Shown in pieces: positions 1-8,795 of a stretch of 53,288 nt of DNA. How positions within the stretch are numbered: position 1 is the first letter of the stretch; each line of letters opens with the position of its first letter. Under the pieces are notes generated by a model. It worked only from the letters and a program-made list of their open reading frames with translations, did not search any database and had not been told where the DNA came from. The position numbers and the translations under genes are program-made. The DNA comes from UBA7398 sp964597305 (lineage in GTDB: Bacteria > Actinomycetota > Actinomycetes > Nanopelagicales > Nanopelagicaceae): the NCBI GenBank assembly GCA_964597305.1, contig CAZQWU010000003.1, forward strand, positions 1 to 53,288, read 5' to 3'.

Positions 1-54
1 CCCGGTGCTGTTGAACCCCCAGATCCGTCGGCCGGCAGTGACCAGAGCAGATAG
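1..54 (+). CDS. possible 3' end of an upstream gene (partial)
   Basis: Frame 1 is open from the window edge to a TAG at 52-54 and reads as an acidic, proline-rich tail (PGAVEPPDPSAGSDQSR) in ordinary codons. Frame 2 is also open, as far as a TGA overlapping the rsmH start, but it uses many rare codons (AGA, CTA, AGG, ATA), so I prefer frame 1. Too little is visible to name the protein. No mraZ gene or repeated MraZ-box GGG motifs are seen directly before rsmH. Confidence 0.3.
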   Translation, partial: PGAVEPPDPSAGSDQSR

Positions 55-88
55 ACACGATAAGAAAAAAATAACACCAGCGATCAAT

Positions 89-110
89 ACCAGATCACTA
101 CCAGATCACT
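89..110 (+). repeat. 11-bp tandem direct repeat before rsmH
   Basis: ACCAGATCACT occurs twice head to tail (89-99 and 100-110). It lies in the leader of the division cluster, just before the Shine-Dalgarno sequence AAAGGGGAAG. The 11-bp period is one helical turn, as in binding sites of OmpR-type regulators, but it could also be slippage. Confidence 0.8.
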
Positions 111-126
111 ACGAAAGGGGAAGTCG

Positions 127-1083
127 ATGACATTACATGTACCAGTTTCACTCAACGAATGCATCGCGCTTCTTACGCCATCAATTGAACTTTCACTTGC
201 ACATAATGAAATTCCAGTCGTCATTGATGCCACATTAGGTTTAGGTGGACACACCAAAGTTTTACTAGAAAAATTTCCGCAATTAAAAGTCATTGGACTT
301 GATCGTGATGACAACGCCATTGCTCATGCCCGAAATAATCTTCAAGAATTTTCCGATCGAGTAACGATTATCCATACGGTATATGACCACATTCCTGAAG
401 TTTTGAATGAACTCGGATTAACAGCGGTAGATGGCATCCTCTTTGATCTCGGCGTATCTTCAATGCAGTTAGATTTTGCTGATCGCGGATTTTCTTATTC
501 GCACAAGGCACCACTTGATATGCGGATGGATCAGAACTCGCCTTTAACTGCTGAGTTTATTTTAACTACCTATTCGCACGCTGATTTAGTGCGGATTATC
601 CGCACCTATGGCGAAGAGAAATTCGCACCACGTATTGCCAGCAATATAGTGAAAGCGCGTGATGCTGGAACTTTAAAAACGACCTCAGATTTAGCACAGA
701 TCATTAAGGCAAGTATTCCTGCGCCAGCGCGGCGACTTGGTGGAAATCCAGCAAAACGAACATTTCAAGCGATTCGAATTGAAGTTAACAATGAATTGAA
801 AATTCTTGAACGAGCGATCCCGGCAGGGCTCAATCACCTCAAAGTAGGTGGGCGAATGGTTGTGATGTCGTACCACTCGCTTGAAGACAAAATTGTGAAA
901 CATATTTTTCAGGATAAGAGTGAGAATAAGTCTCCTAAGGGTTTACCAATAGAGCTTGCACAATTCCAACCAAAGTTCACATTAGTTTTCCGTGGCAGCA
1001 AAGGCGCTTCTACTGAAGAAATTGCGACCAATCCTCGAGCACAATCGATGCGACTTCGTGCGATTGAACGGAGCGCTGCTTGA
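127..1083 (+). CDS. rsmH: 16S rRNA (cytosine-1402-N4)-methyltransferase RsmH (MraW)
   Basis: S-adenosylmethionine-dependent methyltransferase that modifies C1402 in the decoding site of 16S rRNA. The 318-residue length is typical. The SAM-binding loop is visible as DATLGLGGH at residues 34-42, followed by the acidic IGLDRD strand at 57-61. The family features DLGVSSMQLD and, near the C-terminus, NPRAQSMRLRAIER are present. The ATG at 127 is preceded by a strong Shine-Dalgarno (AAGGGGAAG), one of the few good ones in this window. It is the first visible gene of the division/cell-wall cluster, and its stop overlaps the next start as TGATG. Confidence 0.97.
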   Translation: MTLHVPVSLNECIALLTPSIELSLAHNEIPVVIDATLGLGGHTKVLLEKFPQLKVIGLDRDDNAIAHARNNLQEFSDRVTIIHTVYDHIPEVLNELGLTAVDGILFDLGVSSMQLDFADRGFSYSHKAPLDMRMDQNSPLTAEFILTTYSHADLVRIIRTYGEEKFAPRIASNIVKARDAGTLKTTSDLAQIIKASIPAPARRLGGNPAKRTFQAIRIEVNNELKILERAIPAGLNHLKVGGRMVVMSYHSLEDKIVKHIFQDKSENKSPKGLPIELAQFQPKFTLVFRGSKGASTEEIATNPRAQSMRLRAIERSAA

Positions 1084-1478
1084 TGGCAATTCGAGAAGTT
1101 GTTCAACCAGTCACGTATCAATCGCAGCCACAGTCTTCTGCGAGGAGTTTTCGGCGCGGACCATTATTAACACTCATTCCTACGATAGACCTTGAAGAGC
1201 GAGTCAAAGATAACCGCGTATTTGCCACTGTGATTGGCGTGATTGCCGCTCTGACATTTGCAGGACTATTAACTGTAAATACGTTGCTCACGCAAGATGC
1301 TATTACTGTTCAGAAACTCAAATTAGAAGCGCTTCAACTTAACGAAGATCGTGAAGCGACAATTAAAAATGTTGAAGCAATTTCTAATCCCAGTGCGCTT
1401 GCCAGCGCTGCGCTCTCGTTAGGAATGAAACCCTCTGAGAATCCGCAATTTCTCGATCTCTCGGCGGTGAAACCGTGA
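1083..1478 (+). CDS. ftsL: FtsL-like septum protein, single-pass membrane
   Basis: Small bitopic protein (131 residues from ATG 1083) in the position of ftsL between rsmH and ftsI. It has a positively charged cytoplasmic part of about 45 residues, one hydrophobic segment at about 47-70, then a short heptad-like extracytoplasmic helix (VQKLKLEALQLNEDREATIKN). This is the FtsL/DivIC layout that docks FtsQ and activates FtsW/FtsI. A TTG three bases earlier is possible, but the ATG overlapping the rsmH stop (TGATG) is the natural coupled start. Sequence similarity in this family is always weak, so the assignment rests on topology, size and position. Confidence 0.8.
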   Translation: MAIREVVQPVTYQSQPQSSARSFRRGPLLTLIPTIDLEERVKDNRVFATVIGVIAALTFAGLLTVNTLLTQDAITVQKLKLEALQLNEDREATIKNVEAISNPSALASAALSLGMKPSENPQFLDLSAVKP

Positions 1479-3331
1479 GCCGTGACGGCATCGTTGTTAA
1501 CCGCATTAAACATTTATTAGCGATCTCACTGGTGCTTTTGATGGTCTTTACGCTCCGGCTCATCGATATCCAAGCTGTACGGGCAGCGGGTATTGCGGCA
1601 AAAGTGACTAACGAATTGACCAAGCGGAGCATCATCCCAGCCCCTCGCGGCACTATTACCGATGTTAATGGCGTTGAACTTGCTCGATCTGTCATTTCCT
1701 ATAACGTCATCGTGGATCAATCCATCATCGCCGATCCAGCAACGCTCGCGCGCCTCGCCGCACCTATTCTTTCGATGGATCGAAATGCGTTGCAACAACA
1801 ACTCACTGGCTCTCGCCGATATGTGGTGATAGCTCACAATGTCTCGCCCCATGTTTGGAATTCCCTCCAAGCGTCGGTAAAAAATTACAACGAAGCACAA
1901 AAATCATTAAATCAAAAGTCTCAAAATACAAAGTCTCAAAATAATAAAGAAACGAGTACAGGTTTTTATCAACCACTCGCTGGGTTTTTTGCAGAACGTC
2001 TCTATACCCGTGAATATCCGCAAGCAGGATTAACTGCATCGTTGGTGGGTTTTATTAATCAGGCAGGCGTTGGTGCTGCAGGATTGGAATCAGGGAAGAA
2101 TTCTTTACTTGCGGGAGTCAACGGAGAGTACCTCTATGAAAATGGCGGCGGCGCCATCATTCCAGGGTCTCAACGAATTACCTCGGAGGAGAAAAAAGGA
2201 ACAAACCTAAGGCTGACAATCGATAGCGATGTTCAGTATGTGGCAATGCAAGCGATCTCCGATGCAGTGAAAAAATCTCATGCAGTATCAGGCACCGTCA
2301 TAGTTATGGATCCTAAAACTGGATATGTACTTGCCCATGCGACGTATCCGACTTACAACCCCAATGACACCAGCAAAACAAATCCCGCACTTTTTAAAAA
2401 TCCTTCAGTTCAAGATGTCTATGAACCAGGTTCAACTGGAAAAGTAATCACGATGGCAGCCGCCCTCGAAGAGAAGAAAGTTACGCCAACCACCGTATTA
2501 ACCATTCCCTATGCCTTGAAAGTTTCCGATCACACTTTTCACGACCATGAAAAACACCCCACGCAACAATTGACGCTCACCGGCGCGCTCGCGGTATCAA
2601 GTAATACGGGTGCAATCCAAGTCGGCCAATTACTCGGTGCCGATACTTTGTATTCGTACCTGACGAAATTTGGCATCGGTTCACGAACTGGGTCGAATCT
2701 GCCCGGCGAATCGGCCGGCTTATTACCACTTCGGAAAAATTGGTCAGGAACCACCATGCCGACGGTTTCCTTTGGTCAGGGATATTCGGTAACTGCAATG
2801 CAAGCTACCTCGGTTTTTGCCACGCTCGCCAATGATGGCGTTCGAGTAACGCCGACCGTTATTGCTGGCACAAGTTCTGGAAATGGAAGTTTCACGCCAT
2901 TGTCGGCGCCATCGGGAACGCGAGTGGTGAGCGTTGAAACAGCGCGCACTCTCCGCACCATGTTAGAGAGCGTGGTGTCGAATCAAGGTACTGCGCCATC
3001 TGCTGCTATTCCGGGATATCGCATTGCTGGTAAAACTGGTACCGCGATGCGTTTTAATGATGCCTGCGGATGTTATAGCGGCTACACCGCGTCATTTATT
3101 GGAATGGCGCCAGCAGACAAACCTGCTTATGTTGTGAGCGTTGCAATTCAAGCGCCACAAGGAATTCATTGGGGTGGATACCTAGGCGGACCAGTATTTA
3201 AGAAAGTGATGAGTTATGTCTTGCAAGCAAAACATATTCCACCAACGGGAACTCTTGTGACAAGCTTTCCGCTCACTGAATCTGATTTACAAAAATCAAT
3301 CGAGAAAACTTCTCCAACGGTAAAGCAATGA
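1475..3331 (+). CDS. ftsI: septal peptidoglycan transpeptidase FtsI (class B PBP3)
   Basis: Monofunctional class B penicillin-binding protein that cross-links septal peptidoglycan outside the membrane, partnered with FtsW. An N-terminal membrane anchor lies at about residues 13-33, followed by a dimerisation domain starting PAPRGTITDVNG. The transpeptidase domain has the three active-site motifs: STGK with the nucleophile Ser at about 320, SSN at about 375-377 and KTGT at about 520-523. A lysine/asparagine/serine-rich insertion (about residues 143-158) is encoded by a 15-bp tandem repeat and looks like a flexible surface loop. The GTG start gives a 4-bp overlap with ftsL, and the stop overlaps murE as ATGA. 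At 618 residues it is normal size, with no PASTA domains. Confidence 0.97.
   Translation: MSRDGIVVNRIKHLLAISLVLLMVFTLRLIDIQAVRAAGIAAKVTNELTKRSIIPAPRGTITDVNGVELARSVISYNVIVDQSIIADPATLARLAAPILSMDRNALQQQLTGSRRYVVIAHNVSPHVWNSLQASVKNYNEAQKSLNQKSQNTKSQNNKETSTGFYQPLAGFFAERLYTREYPQAGLTASLVGFINQAGVGAAGLESGKNSLLAGVNGEYLYENGGGAIIPGSQRITSEEKKGTNLRLTIDSDVQYVAMQAISDAVKKSHAVSGTVIVMDPKTGYVLAHATYPTYNPNDTSKTNPALFKNPSVQDVYEPGSTGKVITMAAALEEKKVTPTTVLTIPYALKVSDHTFHDHEKHPTQQLTLTGALAVSSNTGAIQVGQLLGADTLYSYLTKFGIGSRTGSNLPGESAGLLPLRKNWSGTTMPTVSFGQGYSVTAMQATSVFATLANDGVRVTPTVIAGTSSGNGSFTPLSAPSGTRVVSVETARTLRTMLESVVSNQGTAPSAAIPGYRIAGKTGTAMRFNDACGCYSGYTASFIGMAPADKPAYVVSVAIQAPQGIHWGGYLGGPVFKKVMSYVLQAKHIPPTGTLVTSFPLTESDLQKSIEKTSPTVKQ
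1916..1945 (+). repeat. 15-bp in-frame tandem repeat inside ftsI
   Basis: AAGTCTCAAAATA repeats with a 15-bp period (1916-1930, 1931-1945) and encodes two KSQN-type units in a low-complexity loop of the pedestal domain. Confidence 0.75.
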
Positions 3332-4953
3332 ACCCACGATTGGTTGAGCCCGTTACACATCCGCTCTCAGCCATCGCCACATTTCTTAATGCAACAACAC
3401 AGAACGTCAATGTCGATGATGCACAGTCAATTAATGCNNNNNNNNNNNNNNNNNNNNNNNNNNNNNNNNNNNNNNNNNNNNNNNNNNNNNNNNNNNNNNN
3501 NNNNNNNNNNNNNNNNNNNNNNNNNNNNNNNNNNNNNATTAATGCGAGTGGCCTTACCTCACGAGCGCACGATGTAGAACCAGGCGATATTTTCTTGGCA
3601 TTTGCCGGCGAACGTACCCATGGTGCGCGGTTTGCCGACGAGGCTCAACGCCGTGGTGCGATCTCAATCATTACCGATTCGGCTGGCGCCGCCCTTATCA
3701 CTGCGCCAATTCCCATCCTTGTGGTCGAAAACCCCCGACATATCGCCGGTCATCTTGCTGGGTGGTTTTACGATCAACCACTCCGTTCACTATTTAGCGC
3801 AGCAATTACAGGTACCAATGGAAAGACCACTGTTACGACTCTGCTCTATCAACTCTGGCGTGACGCGCAAATTGAGTCTGGACTTATCGGCACGCTCGGA
3901 ACATTTCTCGGTAGAGATTTTCTCCCTAGCGCACGAACTACGCCAGAGGCTGACGAACTCCATGCAATTTTTGCGATGATGAAAGAGCGCCACGTAAAAA
4001 ATCTTGCGATGGAGGTCAGTAGCCATGCGCTGGTACAACATCGAGTTGATGGGATGAAATTTTCAGTGGCGGGATTTACTCATCTCACTCAGGATCATTT
4101 AGATTTTCATGGCAGCATGGCACATTACTTTGATGCGAAAGCACGGCTTTTTACGCTGGAACACGCAGAGAAAGCATTCATCATGATCGACGATGAGTAT
4201 GGTCGAGCGCTCACGAAACGGTCCGAGATTCCTTATGTCACACTCTCGCGAAGTGACACATCAGCGCAATGGCATGTAGCCAACGCGACCATGACATCAA
4301 CCGGTTGGGATCTGGCAATTCGCGGTGACGGTGGAATTCTTATTGAAGGTTCATTACCACTTCTGGGTGAGCACAATATTGATAACGCTCTATTGGCAAT
4401 AGCAATTGCAGTCGAGAGCGGATTGGATCCACTCTTTGTTGGACGACAGTTATCACACCTGACTGGGGCAGTGGGGCGACTAGAAAAAATTTCGTTAGGT
4501 CAAAACTTTCTTGCTCTCATTGATTATGCCCACACACCTGATGCTGTTACCCGAACGCTGGCATCGGTACGCAAATTTACCCAGGGACGAATCATCGCAG
4601 TATTGGGATGTGGCGGTGACCGGGATAAATCAAAGCGACCATTGATGGGTGAAGCGCTGCGAGCGGGATCAGATATCGCACTCTTTACTAGTGATAACCC
4701 ACGAAGTGAAAATCCCGATGACATTCTCCGCCAGATGGTGGGCGATATTCGGTTGGCGCAACCCAGTGCGATTATTCAAGATCGTCGCGAGGCAATTTCC
4801 ACCGCCGTAAAACTTGCCGACAAAGGTGATTGCGTCATTGTTCTCGGTAAAGGCCATGAAACTGGCCAGGAGATTGCAAGCGTTATACATCCATTTAGCG
4901 ATCGAGAAGTAGTTGAAGCAGAGATCGTGGATCGAATGGCGCATCAGCCATGA
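3328..4953 (+). CDS. murE: UDP-MurNAc-tripeptide synthetase MurE (meso-DAP type), interrupted by a scaffold gap
   Basis: Cytoplasmic Mur ligase adding the third stem-peptide residue. The ATP loop GTNGKTT (codons from 3811) and the C-terminal DNPR motif in TSDNPRSENP are present. DNPR is the known signature of enzymes using meso-diaminopimelate, so the wall is predicted to be meso-DAP type. A 100-N gap at 3438-3537 interrupts the N-terminal domain, but the flanks share the same eight bases (ATTAATGC). Collapsing gap and duplicate gives a continuous, family-like reading (SINASGLTSRAHDVEPGDIF) and a 505-residue enzyme, a normal MurE length. The gene is therefore probably intact. It overlaps ftsI and murF by ATGA. 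Confidence 0.95.
   Translation: MNPRLVEPVTHPLSAIATFLNATTQNVNVDDAQSINXXXXXXXXXXXXXXXXXXXXXXXXXXXXXXXXXXINASGLTSRAHDVEPGDIFLAFAGERTHGARFADEAQRRGAISIITDSAGAALITAPIPILVVENPRHIAGHLAGWFYDQPLRSLFSAAITGTNGKTTVTTLLYQLWRDAQIESGLIGTLGTFLGRDFLPSARTTPEADELHAIFAMMKERHVKNLAMEVSSHALVQHRVDGMKFSVAGFTHLTQDHLDFHGSMAHYFDAKARLFTLEHAEKAFIMIDDEYGRALTKRSEIPYVTLSRSDTSAQWHVANATMTSTGWDLAIRGDGGILIEGSLPLLGEHNIDNALLAIAIAVESGLDPLFVGRQLSHLTGAVGRLEKISLGQNFLALIDYAHTPDAVTRTLASVRKFTQGRIIAVLGCGGDRDKSKRPLMGEALRAGSDIALFTSDNPRSENPDDILRQMVGDIRLAQPSAIIQDRREAISTAVKLADKGDCVIVLGKGHETGQEIASVIHPFSDREVVEAEIVDRMAHQP
3438..3537. other. scaffold gap (100 N) in murE, probably artefactual
   Basis: Exactly 100 N. The last eight bases before it and the first eight after it are identical (ATTAATGC), so the two contig ends probably overlap and no sequence is missing. 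Confidence 0.9.
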
Positions 4954-6344
4954 TCGCACTTTCACTTCGTCAGATTGCAGAAATCGCGCATGGCGAACTT
5001 CATCAATGTGATCCTGACACGGTTGTCACGAGTAATTTCTTTTTTGATTCTCGCGCAGTCATTCCGGGTGGAATATTCATTGCACTCCAAGGCGAAAAAG
5101 TTGATGGCGCTCGCTTTGCTGAAAGCGCGATTGCGCAAGGTGCAATCGCTGTTCTCGTCGATCACCCACTTACGAGCCCCTGCATCGTCGTCTCTGATGT
5201 TCTTGAATCACTAGGACTTTTGGCGCACTATGTTCGACGTGCAATTCCCCAGCTAAAAGTTGTTGGAATCACTGGCTCGCAAGGAAAGACGACGACGAAA
5301 GATTTGCTCACCCATGTTTTAGGAGCTGCGGGTAAAACACACTCCGCCCGAGGTTCGTACAACAATGATTTAGGTGCGCCGCTCACCTTGCTGGAATGCG
5401 ATGAGAGTGTGAAATTTTGCGTCGTGGAGATGGGTGCGCGACACCCGGGCGACATTGCGCGTTTAACCAAAATCGCCGAACCGAATATTGGAGTTGTACT
5501 TAAAGTTGGCAACGCCCATATTGGCGAATTTGGTAGCCGAGAAAAAATTGCTGAAACTAAAAGTGAACTGATTCGATTTTTACCACCATCAGCTACCGCG
5601 ATTTTAGGAACCTATGACGAATTCACACCGCATATGGCAGATGGCTTGGGGTTAACAACATTAACTTTCGGTGAAGATGGCGCTGATGTGCGCGCTGCAG
5701 ATATTGAATGGCGCGAGGGACGTGCCCATTTTGACTTGGTGACTCCTGCTGGCCGTGAACCAGTTGGGTTACGGCTTGTTGGTGTGCATCAAATTGCCAA
5801 CGCATTAGCGACAGCAGCAGCGGCAACAGCCCTCCAATTACCAATAGAACAGATAGCAGCAGCCCTCTCTACTGCCGATAATTCCAGTAAATGGCGGATG
5901 GAGATGAGCGATCTCGACGGATTACTGGTCATTAATGATGCCTATAACGCAAATCCGGAGAGCATGGCAGCAGCGCTTCACACATTAGCGTTACTTAGCC
6001 AAGAACGAGGCGGTCGTTCCTGGGCATTCCTCGGCACGATGCATGAATTAGGAGAGCGAAGTACGCAAGAACATCAGGCAATCGGGTCACTGGCTGCGGA
6101 ACTTTCCATCGACCATCTCGTTGCTATTGCAAACACTGAATACAGTCGTCGCATGTCAGGTGAAACTGAAGTGCATTACTGCGCGAATATCGAATCTGCA
6201 GCTGAATTATTTCAGCACTTTCAGAGCGGTGATGTCATATTAATAAAGGCTTCGCGCGCCGAACAGCTGGAGCGGTTAGCAGAATCAATTAAGGTGTACT
6301 GGCGGACTGCGCACGTTACGCAATCGCAGGAGGGGAGCGAATGA
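4950..6344 (+). CDS. murF: UDP-MurNAc-tripeptide:D-Ala-D-Ala ligase MurF
   Basis: Adds the D-Ala-D-Ala dipeptide to complete the cytoplasmic UDP-MurNAc-pentapeptide. The ATP-binding loop is GSQGKTTTKD at residues 109-118. The Mur ligase central-domain motif VVEMGARHPGDIARL and the NDAYNANPESM motif are clear, with the C-terminal domain ending in a KASRAEQLERL block. The length of 464 residues is usual. The ATG overlaps the murE stop (ATGA), and its own stop overlaps the mraY start in the same way, so translation is probably coupled along the whole mur block. Confidence 0.96.
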   Translation: MIALSLRQIAEIAHGELHQCDPDTVVTSNFFFDSRAVIPGGIFIALQGEKVDGARFAESAIAQGAIAVLVDHPLTSPCIVVSDVLESLGLLAHYVRRAIPQLKVVGITGSQGKTTTKDLLTHVLGAAGKTHSARGSYNNDLGAPLTLLECDESVKFCVVEMGARHPGDIARLTKIAEPNIGVVLKVGNAHIGEFGSREKIAETKSELIRFLPPSATAILGTYDEFTPHMADGLGLTTLTFGEDGADVRAADIEWREGRAHFDLVTPAGREPVGLRLVGVHQIANALATAAAATALQLPIEQIAAALSTADNSSKWRMEMSDLDGLLVINDAYNANPESMAAALHTLALLSQERGGRSWAFLGTMHELGERSTQEHQAIGSLAAELSIDHLVAIANTEYSRRMSGETEVHYCANIESAAELFQHFQSGDVILIKASRAEQLERLAESIKVYWRTAHVTQSQEGSE

Positions 6345-7399
6345 GAGGCATTCTTTTAGCGGGTGCTTTCTCGCTTATCTCGAGTTTTCTTGCAACTCCA
6401 TTGCTCATTCGAGTACTTGCTCGTCGCGGTTATGGTCAAATCATTCGTGATGATGGCCCAACTACCCACCATGTCAAACGTGGAACTCCCACCATGGGCG
6501 GAATCGTTCTTATTTTTTCCTCAACACTGGGGTACTTTCTCAGCCACCTATTTACTGGCGTTTCACTCAGTACATCAGCGCTTCTCGTTATTGCACTTGT
6601 CTGGGGCCTAGGTGGTGTGGGTTTTCTCGATGATTGGTTAAAAGTATCCAAGAAGAGATCATTAGGATTAACTGCGCGACAGAAGTTATTTGGTCAAGCA
6701 ATTATTGCAGCCTCCTTTGGTATAACCGCAATTCGCTTTCCCGATAAAAATAATTTAACTCCGGTATCACTCAACCTCTCTATCGTTCGCGATACATCGC
6801 TTGTTTTAGGCTCAATTCTGGTCGTGGTCTGGGCTATCGTGATGGTGTTAGGAACCAGTAATGGCGTGAACCTGACTGATGGTCTTGATGGTTTAGCAAC
6901 TGGCGCTTCGGTCATGACCTTTCTTGCATTTGTTTTAATCGGTGTTTGGGAATTTGGCCAAAGTTGCGCAGTGACATTTGGTCCCAAGTGTTATCACGTT
7001 CGCGATCCGCTCGATCTAGCGGTCCTCGCCGCAGCTTTTGCTGGAACATGTAGTGGTTTTCTCTGGTGGAATGCATCGCCGGCAAAAATTTTTATGGGCG
7101 ATACTGGATCACTTGCGCTCGGTGGTGCGCTTGCTGGTTTGGCGATGACGCTACGTACAGAGTTACTCCTCATCCCACTCGGCGGACTTTTTGTCATCAT
7201 CACCCTCTCAGTCATTATTCAAACGACCTATTTCAAAATCTCGGGTGGTAAACGAGTTTTCAAAATGGCACCACTCCAGCATCACTTTGAATTATTGGGG
7301 TGGGGCGAAGTCACCATTGTTATTCGATTTTGGATCATTGCTGGATTATGTGTCGCAATTGGATTAGGTCTCTTTTACGCGCAATGGGTCGCGGCATAA
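6341..7399 (+). CDS. mraY: phospho-MurNAc-pentapeptide transferase MraY
   Basis: Polytopic membrane enzyme that transfers phospho-MurNAc-pentapeptide to undecaprenyl phosphate, giving lipid I. Of the family's active-site residues, the DD pair in FLDDW (97-98), the NLTDGLDGL block (177-185) and FMGDTGS with Asp 254 are present. The HHFELLGW motif near residue 315 is also conserved. About ten hydrophobic segments are visible across 352 residues. A GGAGGGGAG-type Shine-Dalgarno lies inside the end of murF, and the start overlaps the murF stop by 4 bp. Confidence 0.97.
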   Translation: MRGILLAGAFSLISSFLATPLLIRVLARRGYGQIIRDDGPTTHHVKRGTPTMGGIVLIFSSTLGYFLSHLFTGVSLSTSALLVIALVWGLGGVGFLDDWLKVSKKRSLGLTARQKLFGQAIIAASFGITAIRFPDKNNLTPVSLNLSIVRDTSLVLGSILVVVWAIVMVLGTSNGVNLTDGLDGLATGASVMTFLAFVLIGVWEFGQSCAVTFGPKCYHVRDPLDLAVLAAAFAGTCSGFLWWNASPAKIFMGDTGSLALGGALAGLAMTLRTELLLIPLGGLFVIITLSVIIQTTYFKISGGKRVFKMAPLQHHFELLGWGEVTIVIRFWIIAGLCVAIGLGLFYAQWVAA

Positions 7400-7404
7400 G
7401 CATT

Positions 7405-8793
7405 ATGTCTAATTCCCCGGATTCACATTTCTTTTCACACCTCGCGCATCAACGAACCATCGTGTTAGGCGGTGGTATTACGGGAATGTCGTTGAGATCA
7501 TTTTTACAGACACATGCTGCGAGCGTTCTCGTCATAGATGAAAAACCATCTATCGGCGATGCCCGCCACGAATTAACCAAGGATGATCTTGAACAATGTG
7601 ATCTGGTCGTTGTGTCACCAGGTTGGAAAATGGATCATCCCTTCGTCCGCATGGTCAGAGAACGCGGAATTCCCTTGCTGAGTGAGATCGATCTTGCCTG
7701 GCAGGTCAAACAAGCTCGCACTCCGTCGCAACAATGGGTGGGAATTACTGGAACGAATGGCAAAACAACAACTGTTCACATGGTTGCAAGTATTTTTCGC
7801 GCTGCACATATCAATGGTGTTGCATGCGGAAACGTCGGCGATACCGTGATAGATGCAGTGATGCATGAACCGGCTTATGATTATTTGGCGATCGAACTAT
7901 CGTCATTTCAATTAGAGTGGAGTTCGCACGCGCGATATGCCGCCGGCGCCATTCTCAATATTGCCGAAGATCATTTAGATTGGCATGGAAATTTTGCACG
8001 TTATGTTGCAGCAAAACATCGCTTACTTGAAGCGAGCACGATTGCCATTGTGAATCGTGATGACCAACCTACTCGACGATGTGGCGAAAAACTTCCGCCA
8101 CAATCGACGCGATATTTCACCTTAGATACCCCGCAACGAGGAGAACTTGGCTTGGTAGAAAACCTTCTCATCGATCGAGCCTTCATTGAGGGTAACGATG
8201 CAGAGGTAATTGCAGAACTCTCCGATATCGTTCCAGCTGTTCCACACAATGTTTCCAATGCGTTAGCAGCAGGCGCACTTGCACGGGCAATAGGTATTTC
8301 AGCGAACGAAGTTCAACTCGGGATTAAGAATTTTCGGCTCGACCATCACCGATTAGAAACTGTCGCAGTCCATCGCGGTATTACCTGGGTCAATGATTCA
8401 AAAGCGACAAATCCTCATGCTGCGCTTGCAGCGCTGCAGTCACAACTATCAGCGGTTTGGATCGCCGGTGGACTTGCAAAAGGCGCTTCGATGGATGAAT
8501 TGATTATCCGAGGTAAGTCGAGAGTGAAAGCGGTGATACTTATTGGAACCGACGCACCACTCATTGAAGAATCGCTCATTCGGCACGCACCAGACGTACC
8601 ACGATTTCACATCGGCCAAGGCGAACACGGTGCCCCGCTTATGAGAAAGATTGTGGCTAAAGCAGTTGAAATTGCAGTAGAGGGTGACACAGTTTTACTT
8701 GCTCCTGCCTGCGCTTCGATGGATCAATTTTCATCGTATGCCGATCGTGGTGAGCTCTTTGCCCAAATGGTCAATGAGATTGTGGTGAAGTAA
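7405..8793 (+). CDS. murD: UDP-MurNAc-L-alanine:D-glutamate ligase MurD
   Basis: Cytoplasmic Mur ligase adding D-glutamate. The N-terminal Rossmann-like domain begins IVLGGGITGMS at about residues 19-29. The ATP loop is GTNGKTT at 116-122, followed by the NIAEDHLDWHG block and the NDSKATNPHAA motif. The reading frame is open back to 7300 inside mraY, but the ATG at 7405, five bases after the mraY stop, gives a normal 462-residue protein whose N-terminus aligns with the family. The Shine-Dalgarno is weak, so reinitiation after mraY is likely. Confidence 0.95.
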   Translation: MSNSPDSHFFSHLAHQRTIVLGGGITGMSLRSFLQTHAASVLVIDEKPSIGDARHELTKDDLEQCDLVVVSPGWKMDHPFVRMVRERGIPLLSEIDLAWQVKQARTPSQQWVGITGTNGKTTTVHMVASIFRAAHINGVACGNVGDTVIDAVMHEPAYDYLAIELSSFQLEWSSHARYAAGAILNIAEDHLDWHGNFARYVAAKHRLLEASTIAIVNRDDQPTRRCGEKLPPQSTRYFTLDTPQRGELGLVENLLIDRAFIEGNDAEVIAELSDIVPAVPHNVSNALAAGALARAIGISANEVQLGIKNFRLDHHRLETVAVHRGITWVNDSKATNPHAALAALQSQLSAVWIAGGLAKGASMDELIIRGKSRVKAVILIGTDAPLIEESLIRHAPDVPRFHIGQGEHGAPLMRKIVAKAVEIAVEGDTVLLAPACASMDQFSSYADRGELFAQMVNEIVVK

Positions 8794-8795
8794 CA

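Noticed and set aside
7300..7404. N-terminal extension of murD into mraY
   Set aside because: The extension is out-of-frame mraY sequence with no family similarity; ATG 7405 fits MurD.
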